A DNA stretch of 64,000 nt, taken from assembly GCF_011386835.1 (NCBI RefSeq), contig NC_088792.1:63347287-63411286 (forward strand). Reading direction: 5' to 3'. Below the pieces are notes generated by a model. That model was not told the origin of the DNA, did no database searches, and saw only the letters and a program-made list of their open reading frames with translations. Shown piece by piece: positions 1 through 10,700 of this stretch. Numbering within the stretch: position 1 is the first letter of the stretch; every line of letters begins with the position of its first letter. A program made the translations under genes and the position numbers. Origin of the DNA: Chrysemys picta bellii (Eukaryota > Chordata > Testudines > Emydidae).

Positions 1-326
1 TATCTCTATTGCCCATCCCAGTGTTAGCCTCTGTCAAGGGCACCAATTATTATTATACTTTGGCTATATGGATACCTGTCACTAAGAATTTGACAGCAAC
101 CATTAACTCGTTTTGCATACTGTAAATCACTTAATAGTCATCAGATGTTATCAGCTTCTGTCAGTACTGACCTGGACTGAATTTGAACCAGTTACCTAAT
201 GAATGGAGCTCTGCCTATTTGCATCAGCTAAGGATCTGCCCATTGAATTTCTTCTGCCATCATGCTGCCTGGTTGCTTAGTTTTCTCATTCTTCATAGAT
301 GCATGATGTGTAATTGTAACCATCAG

Positions 327-905
327 GCCACGTCTACCTTAAAAATTGTTGCTAGCTGTGGCAGGGCAGGGGTAAAACCCCCTTTAAAGCCCTGCCAAAA
401 TGCTGGCTGTGGTCTGCTCTCTGGCCAGGTGGCCAGGGTAGAGACACAGGTACTCAGCAGGGAGCCCAGCTGCAAGCCCTAATCAGGGCTGGCTCAGAGG
501 AACATGCTGAGCTGAGTGCTGACAGCTGGGCTGAGGCACAGGAGGGCTATAAAAACCCTGAACAAACCTCAGAGGAGGCTAGACTGGGAAGAGACAGGAG
601 GGTAGTAGTATCACTGTCTCCTTACCGAAGGCGGAAGCCTCAAAGGGAGGAAACCCAAGGGAGGGTCTGTGGGGTGCTAGCTGTTGGGAGACTGGGGAAC
701 TGCACGAACGCTGTAAATAAAGACACTTGGGTGATCCAGCAAAAGAAGGTGTGGAAGTCTCTTTACTATACCAGCCTAAACGCAGGGTGCAGGTGGAAAA
801 GAAGCAGAGGAGCACCGACCCTGTGACACTGGCATAGCTAGATTGGACAGGGGTTGTGAAGAAGTGTGAGCCCTGACCTGTCCTGGGCAAAGCCCTAGTG
901 TAGAT
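327..905. mobile_element. Harbinger-type MITE interrupted by an LTR
   Basis: Sequence of the GTCTACAC-terminated MITE family seen repeatedly in this window begins near 327 (ggccacgtctacc) and resumes after 829 (ggcatagctagattgg), ending near a gtgtaga motif around 893-905. The LTR at 357-828 splits it. The boundaries are approximate because the copy is diverged. Confidence 0.45.
357..828 (+). mobile_element. Solo LTR (endogenous retrovirus-type), 472 bp
   Basis: It starts TGTGGCAGG and ends CCTGTGACA, so it has TG...CA termini. The flanks ctagc (352-356) and ctggc (829-833) look like a 5-bp target duplication with one change. A TATA motif (tataaaaa, 548-555) and AATAAA (716-721) sit in U3/R order for plus-strand transcription. 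There is no internal retroviral coding sequence on either side, so it is a solo LTR. Confidence 0.65.
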
Positions 906-2550
906 ATAACTGTGCTGCCAAAACTTGCTCCCACTGTGGACCTAGTCTCCGTGACAAGTGGTACAGTCATTTTCACGGTTGAAAGACACTGATTACCACT
1001 TGATCAACCTGGCACTAGAAAGCACTTTGTAGCCTGAGAGGCTACAAAAAGGTATCTACCATCCCTTACACACTCTCCTTCTCTGATTTTGTGATAACTT
1101 TGATTTGAGAGGCACATCCATTACAAAGCTCTGTCTGTTTAAATTGCCGAGTGTTCCGACATTCCTTGAGAGTAGTTGCCTCTATGGCCTTTTTTCATCT
1201 ACCACAGTCTACAAAACAGGATTGGCTCATGGGGAACACAGAGCTTGTCCAGAAGAGCGAGTGACATAAATTCTCCTCTTGAGTAAGCAGGCAAATCTGG
1301 AAAACCAACGCACAAACTTTAAGATGACCAAGGACTTCTCTCCCAAACTAAAGCCTTCTCTCATAACACCACCATCCAGACATAGGCAAGCAAGGGAATC
1401 CAAACTCTTTGCACATGGAGCTGGTTGAGGTGCTCAGAGAGTAAATTTCTGACTGCCTTTCACTGGGCCTGTGGTTTTAAAATGATGAGTATGTGCCACC
1501 AGGGGAGAAAAATGTTCACTCCCCAGCGCTTTTCATGCAAAAATCCCAAATGTCTCTGCAGTTCCCCTGAGAACTGGCAAATAACCAACAAGTAAACTGC
1601 AATGCAGCAAAATGACTTCTCTTAATGAAAAGGAATCCTTTGGTGTACATTTGCAAATGAAGAAATCCCTCTGGCTATGAACTGTGCTAATACAGGACAG
1701 TAAAGGACCTGTTTACTTCAGCTGTGTCACAAGGCACCTTGGTTTAATGCTACCTCATTCAACAGCACCCAATAGAGCCAATGGAGATTTATTTGGAAAT
1801 ACTTGGGAGTGGAAATTCTCTCAGTTCTTGAATGGAGGCAGATTCTGGCTGAGGTTATCATATTTAGCTTTCAGGGATCCTCAGAAGACTGAGGAAGAGA
1901 ATCCACTCTGGCACCAACAGGACCTGCAACTTCAGGGATTGTAAGCACAAAGGCTCCTCAATAGAAACAAGCTTGTCTTGTTGAGGGTGCAAGGACCCCC
2001 TAATTTAATATTCACAGGAGTCCTGTATAAATGCTGGGGAAATCATGTGAGAATATAAACCAAAACGATGTCCGTGAAATTGGCTTAAATTCCTTCTCAA
2101 GAGACGGTCAGTCATGTAGATGCCATTTGTTCATTCTTTATTCTGATCCCAATTTTAATGGGCTACAAATGATGGAGGTTCTCTTCCACACTCTGAAAAG
2201 ATTTCTCTATAGAAGCACAAAACTACATGCTTAGTAGCATTCCTACGTTTATTAAAAGAACTGTAGTATCCTAGAGTAATAGTCTCAAATACTGCAATAA
2301 GCACATCCCAAACTGTAGTGGTTTGGATTATTACTGTAGAATATTGGAGATTTTTAAAAACAAGAATGTAAATAAAGAAGAGTGGAATATATAGGAGCTC
2401 TAGCAGTAGTTATTCAAATCTTTATTCAAACATTTCTTTTCTATACAGAAATGCCAGTTATTTATCCATTTATTTTACTCATTTAGCAGACATCCTTCTT
2501 TTGCTGACATTAGCATTGTTTTCCTTCTCCACCCTTGTTTGAGGTTCTTC
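834..2550. other. Intergenic, no gene seen
   Basis: Apart from the MITE remnant at its left end, no coding exon, RNA gene or clear repeat was recognised. Open frames here are short and have no family signature. Confidence 0.5.
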
Positions 2551-2553
2551 TAA

Positions 2554-2869
2554 GGGTACGTCTACACTAGCCGCCAGATCGGCGGGTAACGATCGATCTA
2601 TCGGGGATCGATTTATCGCGTGTAGTGTAGACGGGATAAATCTATCCCCGATTGCTCTCCTGTCGACTGCTGAACTCCAGCTCGGGAGAGGCGGGAAGCA
2701 AAGTCGACAGGGGGGCAGCGGCCATCGATCCTGCGTCGCGAGGACGCGAAGTAAGTAATTCTAAGTCGATCTAAGATATGTCGACTTCAGCTACGCTATT
2801 CTCGTAGCTGAAGTTGCATATCTTAGATCGATCCCCCCCCCCCCCCCCCGCCCCAGTGTAGACCAGGCC
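2554..2869. mobile_element. PIF/Harbinger-type MITE with TAA duplication
   Basis: Terminal inverted repeats start gggtacgtctacac and end gtgtagaccaggcc. The trinucleotide taa flanks both ends (2551-2553 and 2870-2872), as expected of PIF/Harbinger elements. Near the right end, a segment around 2763-2790 (aagtcgatctaagatatg) is repeated in inverse orientation, and a cytosine run lies at about 2834-2849. Confidence 0.75.
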
Positions 2870-3359
2870 TAAGCATGCATCTGGCAGCTGACATTCTCTG
2901 ATTCCTACACCTCAGCATTCTTTAGAATTTTCCAGTGGTATTACCATTTCCGCTGAGGGTAGCAAACTTGAGAGGAACCCACACTTCCCCTCATCCTTAT
3001 GAAAACAACATTTGTATTCAGAGTTACCTTTGTGAACATCAATAGTTAAAAAGGGCAGGGGGGATTAGGGTATGGTTTTTAAAAGCTCTTAGTATTGGCC
3101 TACCTTTGCAGCCATTTAAATTAATGGTAGAACTCCCATTGATTGCACCGGAGATGAGTAAGACCAACAATGAGTACTTTTGAAAATCCCACCCTTACGG
3201 AGTTTTTAATCATATGAACATGTAGGTGCTATAGGTGTTATGTTCTACTGTACGGATAACAGATGGGCTTCATTTCACCCGGACTAGTCCCTTGAAATAT
3301 GTGTTAACTATTTACACTAAAAAATATTTTCCACCCTGTATTTAGTCGTGACACTCTGA

Positions 3360-3619
3360 GGCCATGTCTACACTACAGACCTACATCAACTATGTCGCTC
3401 AGGAGTATGAAAAATCCACACCCCTGAGCGACGTAGTTATATCAACTTAATCCCCTATGTAAACAGCGCTACGTCGATGGGAGAAGCTCTTCCGCCTCAT
3501 GGGGAGGTGTATTAACTATACTGACATGAGAAGTTCTCCCATCAGTATAGTAGCGTCTTCACTAAAGCACTGCAGTGGCGCAGCTGCACTTCTGTAGCAT
3601 GATACGTGAAGACAAGCCC
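3360..3619. mobile_element. Harbinger-type MITE
   Basis: It starts ggccatgtctacactac and ends gtgaagacaagccc. Flanking triplets are tga and taa. The internal CTCAGGAG...CTGAGCGAC block is shared with other members of this family. It is a non-coding, non-autonomous element. Confidence 0.6.
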
Positions 3620-3635
3620 TAAGTTTCCCAGACCT

Positions 3636-3745
3636 AAAACTTGTCTCTCTCACCAAGAGAAGTTGGTCCAATAACAGATACTACCTCACCCATCTTGTCT
3701 CTCTTCAATAGCCTGGGACCGACATGGTTACAACAACATTGCAAA
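3636..3745. repeat. Interspersed repeat fragment, class not determined
   Basis: The stretch with cttgtctctctcaccaagag and cctgggaccgacatgg resembles a short dispersed sequence common in turtle and crocodilian DNA. I recognise it as repetitive but cannot place it in a named family. Confidence 0.35.
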
Positions 3746-4858
3746 CAATGATCATGTTATACAAAATTAATCTTCTAAACTCCTTGCCGTAAGATAGTAA
3801 TGAAGAAAAATGCTTAAAATAATTCTAAAAAAAATTAGATTTTTATATGAATAATAAGAATACCTGCAATTTCACTAGGTAGGACAAAAAGTATATATAA
3901 GGGATCTCAACTTCCAGGCTTCATGTCAACCACTTACTGTCTGTGATTAGTAAGAAACTTTCCTCTTAGGCATAACTGTCCACACCTGTGGCTGTGTGTG
4001 TTTTATGCCTTCCTCTGAATTGGCCAGTCTCAGAGGGAGAATACTAGATGGCCATTGGTTTGATCTGGTTCTAATGTTTTGATACATTAGATTAGATTAT
4101 CTAATGTCAGTGTTACATTTAAATATATTGATTGATCATATGAAATTAATGCTCTGATATGCATAAAGGGGGTATCAGAGGGCTTTGTGCTACAGAAGGT
4201 CTTTGCTCTGGCTTCTCATCTACAGAGTTCAAATGGCTCCGATCAGATTTATGGTCAAGTAAAATGGGTTTGGTGGTCTCTGCACTTTGTGACAAGGGGG
4301 TTGTTGACCACATTTCCACACTGCAGCAAATTACGTACAATTACTACAATGCACTTTCCTATAAATTGCCAGTATGACGCATTAAATATTGTAGCATTTT
4401 TTGTAAGAACAGCTGAATGTGTTCGGAAGAAAAGGGAAGCATTGTTCCTCCTTAACACTCACTTCTCCCATGATACATATAGAAAGTAAATTAATATTTT
4501 ATTAGGGCTGTCAAACAATTAAAAAAATTAATCATGATTAATCTCACAATGAATTGCACTGTTAAACAAGAATAGAATACCATTCATTTAAATATTTTTA
4601 GATATTTTCTACATTTTCAAATATATTGATTTCAATTACAAACAGAATACAAAGTGTACAGTGCTCACTTTATATTATTATTTTTGATTACAAATATTTG
4701 CACTGTAAGAAACAAAAGAAATTCACCTCATACAAGTACTGTAGTGCAATATCTTTATAATGAAAGTTGAACTTACAAATGTAGAATTATGTACACACAA
4801 ATAACTGCACTCAAAAATAAAACTATATAAAACTTTAGAGCCTACAAGTCCATTCAGA

Positions 4859-6037
4859 TGTACTTCTTGTTCAGCCAATCGCTAAGACAAACAAGTTTGT
4901 TTACATTTACAGGAGATTATGCTGCCCTCTTCTTTACAATGTCACCTGAAAGTGAGAACAGATGTTTGCATGGCACTGTTGAAGCCAACATTGCAAGATA
5001 TTTATGTGCCAGATGTGCTAAAGATTCATATGTCCCTTCATCTTCAACTACCATTCCAGAGGACATGTGTCCATACTGATGACAGGATCTGCTCGATAAT
5101 GATCCAAAGCAGTGCAGACTGACGCATGGTCACTTTCATCATCTAAGTCAGATGCCACCAGCAGAAGGCTGATTTTCTTTTTTGGTGGTTTGGGTTCTGA
5201 AGTTTCCGCATCGGAGTGATGCTCTTTTAACTCTTCTGAAAGCATGTTCCACACCTCCTCCCTCTCAGATTTTGGAAGGCACTTCAGATTCTTAAACCTT
5301 GAGGTCGAGTGCTATAGCTATCTTTAGAAATCTCCAGGGGTGAAAGTGAGCTGGTACGGGCCGGTACTCCGTACCGGTAAGAACCCGCACCGGCCCATAC
5401 CCAGCCCACATTAAAGCACTGCCGTGGCAGCACTTTAATGTCCCTGCCCCTTTTGCCTCCCCTGTAGGGTCCGTACCGGCAGGGCCGCCGACGGGGGTGG
5501 GGGGAAGGAGCAGCAATGTTAAAGTGCTGCCGCAGCAAAGGACCCTGCAGCGTTTTAACGTCCCTGTCCCTTTTGCACTCCCTGGCTGCTGACGGGCAGG
5601 GGGGGCAAAGGGAGCAGCTGCCCTGGGGCCGGCGATTTAAAAGGGCCCGGAGCTCCGGACGCCACTGCCGCTACTGCAGCAGTGGCGTCCGGAGCTCTGG
5701 GCCCTTTAAATCAACACAGGAGCCCCAGGCAGCGTTGGCCAAGGGCTGGCTGGGGGATGCTGACTCCCCCAGCCCCGTCCCTTCCACCCGAGGCCCCACC
5801 CCTTCCAGGGGCCAGAGCCAACACCTTCCCCACCCCACCCCCGTACTGCTAAGTGTCCTCAGTTACTTTCACGCTTGGAAATCTCACAGTGGTACCTTCT
5901 TTGTGCTTTGTCAAATATGCAGTGAAAGTGTTCTTAAAATGAAAAACATGTGCAGGGTCATTATCCAAGACTGCTATAAGATGAAATATATGGAAGAATG
6001 CAGGTAAAACAGCAGGAGACATGCAACTCTCCCCCAA
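4859..6037 (-). pseudogene. hAT transposase remnant (middle plus hATC dimerisation domain)
   Basis: Reading leftwards on the minus strand gives a transposase fragment: a DPAH...KEGTT segment near 6000-5890, an interruption by the nested element, then LKIA, a WNMLSEELKEHHSD block near 5250, an acidic linker, and the hATC region with LFSLSGDIV and NVNKLVCLSDWLNKK near 4860-4960. The hATC domain mediates dimerisation in hAT/ZBED-type transposases. Frameshifts, the missing DDE-type N-terminal half and the nested insertion make it non-functional. The terminal stop codon is also changed. Confidence 0.75.
5335..5877. mobile_element. GC-rich hAT MITE nested in the hAT element
   Basis: It begins caggggtgaaagtgagc and ends gttactttcacgcttg, so the termini are inverted copies. 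The octamer gaaatctc is present at 5327-5334 and again at 5878-5885, a perfect 8-bp target duplication. Inside is a strong hairpin around 5630-5720, where a ttaaa...gggcccggagctccgg block is followed by its inverse. A relative lies at 60181-60944. Confidence 0.8.
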
Positions 6038-6091
6038 GGAGTTCAGTCACAAATTTAATTAACACATTGCTTTTTAACGAGCATCATCAAC

Positions 6092-6310
6092 ATGGAAGCA
6101 TGTCCTCTGGAATGGTGGCCAAAGCATGAAGGGGCATACGAATGTTTAGCATATCTGGCACATAAATACGTTGCAATACCGGCTACAAAAGTGCCATGCA
6201 AATGCCTGTTCTCACTTTCAGGTGACATTGTAAATAATAAGCAGACAGCAGTATCTCCCGTAAATGTAAACAAACTTGTTTTTCTGAGCGATTGGCTGAA
6301 CAAGAAGTAG
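6092..6310 (+). pseudogene. Inverted second copy of the hATC domain
   Basis: Plus-strand frame of 72 codons ending in a stop. It contains CPLEWW, LAHKYVAIPATKVPC, LFSLSGDIV and VNKLVFLSDWLNKK, the hAT C-terminal dimerisation region. It is the same region encoded on the minus strand at 4859-5050, which is what makes the element fold back. It is a fragment, not a gene. Confidence 0.75.
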
Positions 6311-6699
6311 GACTCAGTGGATTTGTAGGCTCTAAAGATTTACATTGTTTTGTTTTTGAGTGCAGTTATGTAAAAAAAATCTATATTTGTAAATTACACT
6401 TTCATAATAAAAAGATTGCACTAAAGTACTTGTATGAGGCGAATTGAAAAATAGTATTTCTTTTGTTTATCAAAAATAATAATACAAAGTGAGCACTGTA
6501 CACTTTGTATTCTATGTTGTAATAGAAATCAATATATTTAAAAAAATAGAAAAACATCCAAAGATATTTAATAAATTTAAATTGGTATTCTATTATTTAA
6601 CAGTGCAATTAAAATGTGATTAATTGAGATTAATTTCTTAAATCTTTTTGAGTTAATTGTGTGAATTAACTGCTATTAACTGACAGCCCTATATTTTAC

Positions 6700-7440
6700 T
6701 AATAATAAATTGATAATCTGCACAAGCTGTGCAGACATCCAAACACATTAACCATGTAATCTTACTGCTGTCACCTTGCTCCTTCCTTACCACATACTCT
6801 TCTCCCCCATTCTCCATCTTGTCATATCATGACTAGAATTAGAATGCAAGTCTTTAGTGAAGGAAACGTGTTTTTATGGTCTTGTCCACATGAAAAAACT
6901 GTATACATTTCAACAAATCTATTTAGAAACTGATTTAGCTAAAATCAGTTTATTATAAGGCACTCCTTAACCCAAATAAGAGTATCCACACACTAGACTG
7001 AACCAATTTAAATCAATTTATCAAGTCATTTAGTTAAACTAGCACAATTTTCTCATTTATACCAGGCCAAAATGTACTTTGATGTGCCTACCACACTACT
7101 GGATTCTGTTAAAATAATTAACAGTAACTGATACTCACTGCTGTCCATCATCTACCATCCAATTCACCCTTTTGAGAATTACAGTCTTTTTTTTATTTGT
7201 ATATTTTTATGAGTTGTAATTTGTTCTGAATGGTCTACCAATTATTTAGGGGATTAAATTATGTTTCCTTTCCCTTATAAGGGCTCTCCTGATGACTGCT
7301 TCTGCTGCACCTGGCATAATAATTATTAAATGTCTGTTTTCTCTCAAGAATGCATTTGTTTCTTGGGATAGCTGCAGCCTTGGTTTAATGCCAAGTAAGA
7401 TGGTGTGAAAGGAGTATCCGGGGCAAGAGGTGGAAGCCTT
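6700..7440. other. Upstream flank of IL6, no gene seen
   Basis: AT-rich DNA with no recognised coding or repeat sequence. It would contain distal IL6 regulatory DNA if the gene's control region is as long as in mammals, but I cannot identify specific elements. Confidence 0.4.
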
Positions 7441-7445
7441 CTGCT

Positions 7446-7452
7446 TGAGTCA
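7446..7452 (+). promoter_or_regulatory. AP-1 site in the IL6 promoter
   Basis: The heptamer TGAGTCA is a perfect AP-1 consensus, about 255 bp before the inferred transcription start. The human IL6 promoter has an AP-1 site at a similar distance. Confidence 0.6.
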
Positions 7453-7550
7453 TTTACTGTAGTCCAGAACATACTGCAGGGGGGTTTCTGTCCTATTACT
7501 ATTTTTCCATCCTTAATTCGCTAATATAGTGAGCTCAGTTTCCTGAAGTG

Positions 7551-7559
7551 TTTCACAAT
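7551..7559 (+). promoter_or_regulatory. C/EBP (NF-IL6)-like site
   Basis: tttcacaat, about 150 bp before the inferred start, resembles the C/EBP-beta site of mammalian IL6 promoters (cattgcacaat) and sits at the same distance. The match is partial. Confidence 0.45.
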
Positions 7560-7640
7560 AGTATCCTATACCTCCCTTTCATTAGAAACCAAATAGCAGT
7601 TTTCATTACAACAAAAGACAAAAAAAAAAGTTTCTAATAC

Positions 7641-7651
7641 GGGATTTTCCC
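7641..7651 (+). promoter_or_regulatory. NF-kappaB site in the IL6 promoter
   Basis: GGGATTTTCCC is identical to the kappaB element of the mammalian IL6 promoter and lies 20 bp before the TATA box. It is the main inducible element for IL6 in inflammation. Confidence 0.85.
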
Positions 7652-7670
7652 AGTGACCAGTGGCAATGAA

Positions 7671-7677
7671 TATAAAT
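7671..7677 (+). promoter_or_regulatory. TATA box of IL6
   Basis: tataaat is followed 25-35 bp later by ctcattcagccctc, which matches the region of the mammalian IL6 start site. Transcription is inferred to begin near 7702. Confidence 0.8.
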
Positions 7678-7773
7678 ATGCCCAAAATCAGGGATTCCTT
7701 CATCTCATTCAGCCCTCCAGCCCTCTGGCCAGCAACTATTTTGAAAGAGCAAAGGGGGGGGTAAGAGAAGGAA

Positions 7774-7792
7774 ATGAATTATCTTCGGGGAT
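7774..7792 (+). CDS. IL6: IL6 coding exon 1
   Basis: ATG at 7774, six codons plus one base, ending at a GTAAGT donor (7793). The start was chosen because it is the first ATG after the inferred cap site and because its phase (1) matches the two bases at the start of exon 2. A tiny first coding exon is also the mammalian IL6 arrangement. Confidence 0.8.
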
Positions 7793-10700
7793 GTAAGTAA
7801 CACAGTCAGTCGCTCAGCAGCGGAGTGAGCTAGGCTCTCCCGCTGTCTTTCTGACAGTGTGTGCAATTTAACCGGCAGGATTTCACTCCGCTCCCTTGTC
7901 TATTTCCTCTTCTCAGGCTTTCTCTTGGCAGCGACACTGCTCCTCGGGACCAGAGCTGTCCCTCTCCCGGATTCCTCCGGGGAAGAGGAACTTGTTGATC
8001 CCTCGGACTTGCTTGCCAGAAGCCCCTCGCTGCCCGATTGCGAGTCCCTGGCGTGGCTGCTGCACAGCCAAGCGGTCAAGCTGAAGGATGAGGTGGGTAA
8101 TACACGGAAGCAGCTAGGACTGGGATCCCAACCTGAGTTGGTCGGTTCTTTGCTGCACTTGACAGGTTTTAACAGCAAACGGGACTATCTGTTGTTTTAT
8201 GCCTTCCCTACAGCTGTTTTATGTGGGCTCATGTTGTCATTTGTCTTGAGCTTGGCCATGGAATTGGCCACCTCTCTGTCTGATTGGGCTGGGGGGGCTT
8301 ATAAGATAGCATGGAAGTGAATGTCTCTTAGCCCTGAAAAGCTCATGGGGCCATGAAGATATTTGTCAAAAGTGGAGTGAGTGTAGGCAGGCACAATCCA
8401 CAGCCTCCCAGGGCATTTTTCTTTACAGGACATGCAGTCTCCTGACTTCTAAAGGAGCAAATATTTGAGACATGCATCTTAGAAAGCATACCAATCTGCA
8501 TTAGTGTATCCATGCTGTGTATCAGACAGACTACAGCAAATTGTTTCTGATGGGAAAAGCATAGAAAATGTAACAATTAATGCCAAATTATGCCCAAATA
8601 AATCTTAGTTTTTAAGGTGCCACCGGACTCCTCGTTGTTTTTGTGGATACAGACTAACACGGCTACCCCTCTGATACTTGAGAAAATGTAACAGTGATTT
8701 CTAATTAGTTAGGACAACATATTCGACTATTCTGCAAAACAATTTAAAAAGCTGATTAAAAAAAAAACATTTTTGTGGAGATTTCAGTAATGCACAAGGC
8801 CTTTCTACTGACATAGTTATACAGTGCCTTTTGCCTGGAAAATGGTAATGTGATAAAGGTATAATAAAATCTTTGTGTCTATTCCCAGATGTGTGAGAAA
8901 TTTACTGTGTGTGACAACAGTATGGAGATGCTTGCCCCAAAACAATCTGAACCTCCCCAAGATCACAGAGGAAGATGGATGTCTACTCTCTGGATTCAAT
9001 GAGGCAAGGAATCAATAACTTTTATAATAAATTAATAACCCAACACATAAGGCCTTATCAGAAGCTCACTGAAGCACTGTATAAACATTAGCTAGTTAAC
9101 GGATACATAGAAACAATATTGTCATCAAATAATTTTTTCTGCAATAAGTAATTTCCTTACCCTTCTCTCATTTTAGGAAAAATGCTTGAGCGGAATCTCC
9201 AGTGGACTTTTTACATTTCAGACATACCTGGAATATGTTCGAGAAACATTTATTAGTGAAAAGCAAAAAGTGGAATCCATATGTTATGGTACAAAGCATC
9301 TGGCAAATACTGTGAGGCAGATGGTGAGTTATTTTTATGTTTACCCATACATAATTGTTTTTGACTTTGATTTGAAAAGGAGTCAGAAATATAATGCTCT
9401 GAAACATAACATGAGACACATAGTGATCCCATTGGTTACAATGGAAGCAGACTGGCTCCACAAATCCATGTTCTCAATATATATGAGAAAGGATATCAAT
9501 GGTAAATTAGATTTTACAAATATTTTCTGACAATTAGATTGTTATTTCTACAGTTTATTGTTATCTCTAATTTGCACACCAGCTCTAGCAAGTAAATGTG
9601 CCAAATTATTTTGCAAATTACACAAAAAAGTAGATGCTGGATTGGTGACAAAGAGAATCTGCTTTCTGTTAATTTTTTCCCTAGTAGTTGTAGAATTAGG
9701 ACTCAATCATGCAGTCTTTTCACATCCAAAACTCCCACTGAAGTAAAAAACAAATACTTTTAAAGTGACCCAGAGAAAGACTAGAGAATACCTTTAATAA
9801 ACAATATAAACATTTAAAATCTCATAAAAGCAAGCTTTCATGCGGGAATCGTATGGTATGATTAAAAATTTTTAGTTATAAATCAAACATCCAAGTTATA
9901 GAATTGCTGATAAACACAACCTATAGGTTAATGACTTGGGCTGAATAACAAGTGTCACCTACAGAGAAACACTTGCTTTTTGCATCACATTTGATAACGC
10001 CTTAACATTTTACAAAAGCCTGAATATTTTTGGACTCAGAAAATTAAATACTATTCAGCTCTAATAGCTGTTCTGGATGTTTTGCAATACCTTGAAAGGA
10101 CACGCTAGCTGTGCTTGTATGTTTTGCAATTCTTTGAAATGGAACTCTTTAAAATTCACTCCATTCCTGCAATTCTTACTTGCACTAATAGCTCTTCATG
10201 TGAATAGATTCTTTGTAGTCAGTGGAACTACCGGGTGAAGAACTACTTAGGTGAGTGAGGGGTGCAGGATCAAGAATTATGGAAACTATAGGCCATTATT
10301 TCCCTACAAGGTGTTTTTACAATGCCTCGAAAAGCCATTTGTATATATAAAATACATTTTGTATTATATTTATTTTCATCATTTTTAGATGAATGGGGAG
10401 CTGAACTTTTTCCACACAGTGATAACCTAGAATAATAGTCTGTTGTGAAAAGATAATGGACCATTGATTTCACCCTGTATATATTGCAAACATTGATTTG
10501 TGGCAATTGTCTGTGTTGCTCTATAACTGGATGAACTCAGTGAGACTTTAGCCTTCATGAAAGTGAGAAACTGATTGAAACTGGCTGGAACTAAACATAA
10601 TGCCCTAATAAAAAGCTCACAAGTAAAACCTGTGCCTGTAGGAACAATAACAATGAGAGATCCTGGGGAGTAGAAATAGAGTCTTCCTTCCCAATTAGGA

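Larger units (their letters stand above)
4503..6691. mobile_element. Fold-back hAT-derived element, copy 1
   Basis: The ends are tagggctgtcaa and its inverse ttaactgacagcccta. Flanking octamers tattttat (4495-4502) and tattttac (6692-6699) fit the 8-bp target duplication of hAT transposons. Both arms encode the same C-terminal part of a hAT transposase but in opposite directions, so each arm is several hundred bases of one terminal region in inverted orientation. A second hAT element is inserted at 5335-5877. Confidence 0.8.

Noticed and set aside
1021..1060. ctacaaaaaggtatctacca as a promoter or RNA gene signal
   Set aside because: No supporting motif or downstream exon; it is ordinary intergenic sequence.
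4858..5079. Plus-strand frame antisense to the hAT C-terminus
   Set aside because: The family motifs are on the minus strand; the plus-strand frame is a shadow of that coding sequence.
7859..8320. Continuous 153-codon frame as an alternative IL6 first exon
   Set aside because: Its first codon at 7859 is GTG, not ATG. The part before 7917 is intron 1 with a clear acceptor, and the part after 8092 runs through the donor into intron 2.
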